Below are positions 58,187-64,000 of a stretch of DNA of 64,000 nucleotides, piece after piece. Numbering within the stretch: position 1 is the stretch's first letter; each line of letters begins with the position of its first letter. Origin of the DNA: Dolomedes plantarius (taxonomy: Eukaryota; Arthropoda; Arachnida; Araneae; Dolomedidae). The notes below the pieces were generated by a model that was not told the origin of the DNA, searched no databases, and saw nothing but the letters and a program-made list of their open reading frames with translations. The DNA lies in contig OU015497.1 in NCBI GenBank assembly GCA_907164885.2, positions 63,667,077 through 63,731,076 on the forward strand. Reading direction: 5' to 3'. Position numbers and translations under genes: made by a program.

Positions 58187-61170
58187 ACGATCGAGAGAAT
58201 TTTTAATAGTTCTTACTTTCGTTTCTAATGAATGGTGATCAGTCCCATTGTGCTTCATTATCATTCAGGAGGTGTAAGGTATCTTCCACTTCTATGGTTT
58301 ATCGAAAGATATGTCATAAAATTTTTATCTCTAACTTGCTGCTTAGATAAAAGGAAGACATTATCATACCACCGCAGGTGGTGATGCTGAAAGAAGTTTT
58401 ACGGACCATTAAGGAATCAACACCATCGTGACGTTGTCGTATTGGAATAGAAGTGTCTTCAATTTGATCTATTTGCGGGATTTGCCTTTTCCTAATAGAT
58501 TGCTTTTTTCTAAGGGATATTCTGACTGTCCTGCTTTTCTTCGACTGGTTTATTTAGGATTCCTCCCATTCCTTGTTTTCTGTAACAAGTAGATACCATG
58601 ACCAGAGTTCGACATCAGGAGTTACCTCCTTATCCCACTTTTTCTACGCATGCCCCCTCCCCCTCCATTATGTATGGAGTTAATGTTTGTGTTAGTGAGT
58701 TTATATAAATCCATCGCTTAATAATATAAACTTCTTTCAACCTGATACTTAAGATCCTAGCTTCCTCTCAGAAATGATCACGGATCTTCTTGGGGCTCCC
58801 GAACTTGGTTTGGAAACTTTTCAAATTGACTTACAATGTTCCATGAGAATTTCAAACTTAATATGTAGATAGGCACTGAAGGTCCGCATTTCGTAGACAC
58901 CCCTGTCCTGGATCAGACGTCTCGACTTGTCCCAGAGCCCAATCCTGTAATCCCTGTCATAATTCAGAGTAAAGTCTTGCCAACTTCTGGCATTGTTCTT
59001 TTTAAGGGGATGTCAGGGATCTCTCAGCATACATTACCTGCGAATCGTAGAGTAGGATTTTTTTAATATGCCTTTGTGGTGAAATATTGCTGCTTTGCGT
59101 CTCCACTAATCAGATATTTCAACAAAGACTTTAGTGAACACTAAATGTTGGTTGAAAATGTTTTTGCAAAAGGTTCATCGTCCATCTATGATGATGGTTT
59201 CAATTCCGCATTGTGAGCCTAGAGTAATACTACTTTTAAGAGCTTACAGAGCAACAAACGTCAACAATGGAAGCAAATTTACTGTCGTATTTTGTAATGT
59301 ATCTCCATGCTTTTCTATTTGTTGATGTATGCAGTGTCTACAAGGCAGGGAATCTTTTGAAGTACCACGTTCCTTACATGAGTATTGTATCGTTCCCACG
59401 TCCCATCAGCAAAATCCCCTTTTGCTATGTCAGGATGTAATTTTACTATCTTAAACAACACTCGTTTTATCATTACAACACACTTTTTATTTAACATTAA
59501 CTTCAATAACTGCAAATAACTTCATTACATTTAAAAAAACGCTGCCTCTCTAACTCACGTCGATATTTCATATCTTTAGAACAACCTGTCGGAGTTGCTA
59601 ACCGAGAGTGGAAACTTATTATTAAAAGCCGCTCATGGAGTTAAAAATTGGGCGATTACAGTCAATAGTAATCTAGCATATGTTTGAGGTATGGTAATGC
59701 TTGAGATCAATTTGTATGCATGGGAGCAGCATTTCAAAATTTAGAAGTAATTACAAATTTGGAAGTAACAGTTAAAAAAATTCTGAACAAGTTGATTATT
59801 TTGGGGAAATTACTTTTAACAAAGTTAATTTTTTAAAAACAGGGCTCAGTTAAGAAAACTAAACATGCGTTTAGTGCTTTTTGTTTGATTGTAATAATTG
59901 CACTTTCTGAACAAGTAGCTTTCTGAAAAGTATGTACTTTCAGGGTACCTGAAAATGTGCTGAAACCATGGTTATACATACACAAGGAAACAAATGTTAA
60001 AAAAATGCAGAAGAAATATTTTTAGTACATTTTCCTCATATCAATAAAAAATTGTATTTTAAGTACTGTTTAAATCTGAAATATGCAAATATGATTAAAT
60101 AACAAATTATGCACATATTCGATATAAATATATTCTTTTGCAATAAAATAAAGAAACATCTGTTGCAAGATATATGTGATGTATTAAATCCTATTCGAAC
60201 AAAAGAAATATTTCTTGTTATATAAGCGCCGTTACTTTACTAAATTATTCTACCACTTTCAGAAAGAAAAATGCAAAACATAAAGATTTGATATGCTTCT
60301 ATTTAACTATCGTCGTTTAGAAATAAAATATGTTGTATTCCTTTATTATAAATAAGTATCTTTATGAATTCATAAAAAAAGGTTTTCTACAAAAAAAAAT
60401 TTAAATAATATATCCTTTTAACATTCAATATCATTAAATTGTGACTCACATCTGTTACACAAAATCTTCAGTTTACAATATAATATAAATGAATAAGTTC
60501 TAGTCAAAACTCTTTGAGCAATTTATGAATAGTTAGGTATGCAAATTATACTGTTTGTTTTTTTAAGGTCTGAAAAATTTGATTTTAAAGAAACAATTTA
60601 TCATATTTCTAAATATTATATTTTGAAATGATTCAAAGATAAATATTTTTCTGAAGTGTTTCCAAATGAAGTTCAATCAAAATTCAATATGTCATGAGAA
60701 AGTACAGTTATTTTAAAAACAAACTATCTGATAAGAAAATATTTTTATATTAGATAAACAATAAATGAGGGAATATTATGAGACTTTTGAGGTATAATAT
60801 AAATCCAAATAAGGTGATGAATTAAGTAACTTTGTTTACGAAAAATACACGGTGATGATTTTCGATTAAACGGAAACATCGGGTTTTAACTATAAAAGAA
60901 ATCTGAATTTTTTCTGTATTTATATATTCAGACAAAATACAAATATATAGATTTTGAAGGTAGCTAATAATTTTTCATGAATTAATATCTTATTTCTCTC
61001 TATTTCCCTATTTTTTCACAGACGGGCTGATCAGACAGAATTCGATTGAATCAATATAGATAAGACCACGTATATGGTTTGTTCGAAAGGAAGAAACAAC
61101 TGCGGTTTCGGCGAATACCATCGTTTTTACCTTAAGAAGATATAGGTAACCTAGTCTCTACTTTTGCATT
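57923..61170. other. AT-rich spacer without a supported gene
   Basis: A GC-richer stretch at about 58,200-59,500 has short ORFs, but no motif I can identify. Nothing was seen beyond about 59,600. Confidence 0.45.
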
Positions 61171-61189
61171 ATTTCAGGCCTGATGCCAA

Positions 61190-61747
61190 CTTTGTAGCAG
61201 CTATCCTTTGAAAGGTCTTTTTGTTGTAAAGTTTCTGAAAGGCTTCCGAGGCTCAGTAACTTCAGTTATTGTGTTTTTATTCCTTTGCTAAATCGTCTGT
61301 TCTTTTGTTACCCTCTACATCAGTGTGTGCCCATGCCGAACTTAATGACAGATCGACAGCTTTTGATAAAGAATTCACTATGTTTTGAAAAAGTTGTATG
61401 ACATATTTGAATCACACAACTTAAAGGCAAGTCACTTAGAACGTGGTCCACTAAGTTCGAAACGTTTTAAGGCATTTAATGGTTAAGATTGGAAATATCA
61501 GTCTACTATCCTTCCACTCCATAAGCAAACTTTTGTTTATGGATGCTCCAAAACCCGTTCTAGTCTCAGATCCATCTGTACAGATCTGGATTTTGTTTTT
61601 ATGAGTGCAAAAACTCATTTTGTCTATAGATCTATATAATTCTAAACACCAGATACTTTCAGTGACATTAGTTTCCCCCTTTTCCTTCATTTCTAAGACC
61701 CAACCCCTATTGTCCATGATCACACATATTTTCGTAAGGTTTCTCAC
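61190..61747 (-). pseudogene. LINE RNase H domain relic
   Basis: The minus strand reads IQICTDGSETRTGFGASI (first catalytic Asp of RNase H). After about 230 bp it reads AHTDVEGNKRTDDLAKE, matching the final AHxGxxGNExADxLAK motif of RNase H in non-LTR elements. A stop follows and frames are broken between. RT is not recognisable upstream, so only the 3' end of a 5'-truncated LINE remains. The clade (Jockey or I type) is not certain. Confidence 0.7.
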
Positions 61748-61749
61748 CA

Positions 61750-62740
61750 GTCTTTTAAGAGAAGACTGGATATTATCCTGTTTCTTGAAGTCAGAAACAC
61801 AACGTATGGGTGGGATGGATTATTTAGTAACCTTTATTAAAGGCAATGCACATGAGAAAGAAAATATTTACTATGGAATTGTAGCCTTTGATATTTCAGG
61901 ACCTTAGTTATATTGGAATGACTCCCCGATTACCATTTACCGTGTAAACTACATGCTGATGCAGGGGATTGTCATTGTTCTTAAGGTCTGTTTTCTGTGT
62001 GTGGCTTTTAGAACTGTTTTATGCCAAAAGTTACACTAATTAGTAATCTTATCGACATACCTTAACTACATTCCAGTTTAAAGTATGTTTAAAATGCAAG
62101 AGGTCTTAACCGTGACGTTAAATATTAACAGATAGTAATCGAATGTCAATAGTACTTCTTGTAGAACAAATTTGAAAATGAATGACAGAGAACTAGTAAT
62201 ATAACTGGCCTGTAGATACACGTTTCAGTCTTTATTGAACTTCTAATATATTTCATAATCTAGTTAAATTAATGTCATAACAGTTTATTTCATATCATGT
62301 TTGTATGATGGATGAATTCTTCAAAAATTTTGCTATGATCACGAAATAATTCAGTTTCCAAGCTATCAATCTATATATTTCTTACGGGGAATGTTTGGAG
62401 TAAATTTATAATTAGGTTTGTTAAAATATATTTCTAAAGCAAAAACATTATAATAATCAGCAAAAACCTGTCATGAGTAGACACTAATGCATTTCATTTC
62501 CTGATACTAGTAAATGACGTGTAGAAAATTTCGCTCTATTTAATCAATACACGAATGGCTAACACGATTAAAAATTAATTCCTAACTCTAAAGATCAATA
62601 TACATTATCTATCATTCGGTCATCGTGAAAAGCATATTAAATGAGGTTTTATTTATTAAACTAGCCAAAACTTCAAAGAAAAAGTAAAAAAAATCTATAA
62701 AATAAAAAAATCAATTTATAAAAACCCTATAAAGATCCAA
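61750..62740. other. AT-rich spacer without a gene
   Basis: Nothing was recognised, except possible LINE remnants next to 61,750. Confidence 0.45.
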
Positions 62741-62741
62741 T

Positions 62742-63226
62742 CTAATTTTCATTTCTAGTATAAAGTAAAACTGGGAAGTTTTGAAATTAAAATAGGAATC
62801 AATTTGACAGTTTAATTGCTTAATTTGACTGTTTAATTGCTTAATTTGACTGTTAAATTAATATTTTCTTGCACTAACAAAAGCCTCTATACATTTGTCT
62901 TAACAGAGGGGTGTCTAATTTTTATTTCGAGTATAATGTAAAACTGAGAAGTTCTGAAATCAAAATAGGAATCAATTTGACAGTTTAACTGCTTAATTTA
63001 ATTGTTTAATTAAGGTTTTTTGCACTAACAAAAGTCTCTATACATTTGTCTTAACAGAGGGGTGTCTAATTTTTATTTCGAGTATAATGTAAAACTGGGA
63101 AGTTTTTAAATCAAAATAGAAATAAATTTGACAGTTTAATTGCTTAATTTGACTGTTTAATTAAGGTTTTTCGCACTAACAAAAGTACCAATACGTCTGC
63201 CATAAGAGAGGAGTGTCTTATTATTA
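62742..63226. repeat. Tandem repeat, three units of about 150-173 bp
   Basis: Units start CTAATTTTTATTTCGAGTAT at about 62,742, 62,915 and 63,066. The first unit is longer because the inner block GCTTAATTTGACTGTTTAATT occurs one more time. Each unit ends near TTAACAGAGGGGTGT. Confidence 0.92.
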
Positions 63227-63386
63227 GCGCTGATCAAAAATTATGCACCGAAGAGCCAGAATAACTGGGATAGACGATCAAATTCCGGAACACGTAGCAA
63301 TAATCCCTTTACCCTAAATTCTTTCATTCGAAAACATGTTATATAAAGCTACAGACTTTTGTGAAAGCTTAAAAAGCTGATTGAAC

Positions 63387-63720
63387 AGTGAAAATGGTAG
63401 GCGATCAGGATTTAGTTGAATTTCAATGAGGTATGATAATTGGTGCTCGTGCCATGGACCATAGCAAAGTATACATTTTCAACGTCAACCATTTCAAGAG
63501 TGTGCCTCGAATAGAAGAATTCCGATAAAACACCGAACCTACTGCAATAGTGTGACCGTCGAAAGTCTCTGGTCGTGCCTGGCGTTGTCTGTCGGCAATC
63601 ATATCAAGCAAAAGGAGTGCAACATGGGCGCATTTGTTGTCTACCTTTTTAATAACTTTAATTCTGAAATGTTTACTTCCGTATGAACCTTGACCTTCCT
63701 TGTCACGAATTTGTGCAACC
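63387..63720 (+). pseudogene. Tc1-like transposase N-terminal relic
   Basis: The plus strand reads MVGDQDLVEFQ, a stop, then GMIIGARAMDHSK. This resembles the LSxFERGxIVGARxxG start of Tc1-like HTH domains. SGRAWRCLSAIISSK follows in frame after further stops, like the link between the two HTHs. The catalytic part is not seen. The last 280 bp of the window show nothing more. Confidence 0.5.
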
Positions 63721-64000
63721 TTTTAAAATAGGAGACTCATTTAATAAAAAAATAACACTTTATTAGGATAGCGTTAGAACATGACCGCTATGATTCGCGA
63801 TCTTACTACATCTCTGTCTTTTACATTTTGCAGTGCTCAAAGCGCCATATCTTGGCTAGAAAAATAGCTTTCACATTCGGGCATCCTGATATTTCAATTG
63901 CCCACAATTGTGAATCAATGTACATATACTAAACAAACTTATTTAAACAATTTAAAAAAAGACACTTTTAACTTGAAAACGTTAATTCTAACTTAAAACA

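Noticed and set aside
58360..58400. Short inverted repeat ACCACCGCAGGTGGT
   Set aside because: Too short and isolated to call an element or terminator.
59315..59515. 66-residue minus ORF with DFADGTWERYNTHV
   Set aside because: It vaguely resembles a DNA-binding relic, but no family motif is clear and the context is empty.

Overview
The window is animal nuclear DNA, most likely from an arthropod and possibly a spider or other arachnid. It is AT-rich, has many long (TA)n runs, and is built almost wholly from transposable elements: tRNA-derived SINEs, Ty3/gypsy and Ty1/copia LTR elements, Tc1/mariner, pogo/Tigger, PIF/Harbinger and hAT-type DNA elements, and a Helitron. I found no convincing host protein-coding gene, rRNA or functional tRNA. 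The arachnid suggestion rests only on the general look of the repeats.

Left part (1-16,000). A minus-strand Ty3/gypsy element, cut by the window edge, fills 1 to about 4,490 (gag, protease, pol). Its gag and protease are in one frame, separated by a single UGA in a leaky CAA-UUA context. After AT-rich spacer come a PIF/Harbinger MITE with TTA target duplications (6,270-6,439), a SINE relic, and a 6.65 kb minus-strand Ty1/copia element (7,321-13,967) with two 742 bp LTRs. The copia element sits inside one of two neighbouring copies of a short palindromic MITE. Its gag-pol is complete in domain order but carries several stops and frameshifts.

Middle (16,000-37,000). The most interesting structure is 18,760-22,015: a TIR element that split a tRNA-Leu-like SINE, made a TATA target duplication, and carries a decayed minus-strand gene resembling the DUF7869 family. 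A second SINE copy at 32,154 shows what the empty site looked like. At 25,317-28,352 lies another DNA transposon with about 410 bp inverted repeats and a broken, spliced gene with CxxC/HxxC modules that I cannot place in a named transposase superfamily. A SINE with a perfect 14 bp target duplication, a mariner-like relic, a pogo/Tigger MITE, hairpin-forming minisatellites and a hairpin satellite follow.

Right part (37,000-64,000). A solo LTR (37,404-38,013) and an internally deleted minus-strand Ty3/gypsy element (38,164-41,999) of the same family lie in opposite orientation in two similar stretches of flanking DNA, both with ATAT target duplications. Then come a Tigger element (42,901-44,337) whose protein ends in a PCNA-binding-like motif, a 4 kb Helitron (45,166-49,201) with a fold-back element and 161 bp tandem repeats, a Harbinger-like MITE (49,632-50,246), a 1.3 kb TIR element with seven copies of one terminal motif (54,170-55,469), a nearly full-length decayed Tc1 element (55,494-56,957), a LINE RNase H relic, a tandem repeat and a Tc1 N-terminal relic.

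No coding region here looks fully intact, so nothing in the window is likely to move by itself. Boundaries based on TIRs, LTRs and target duplications were read by eye; alignments and database searches were not possible.
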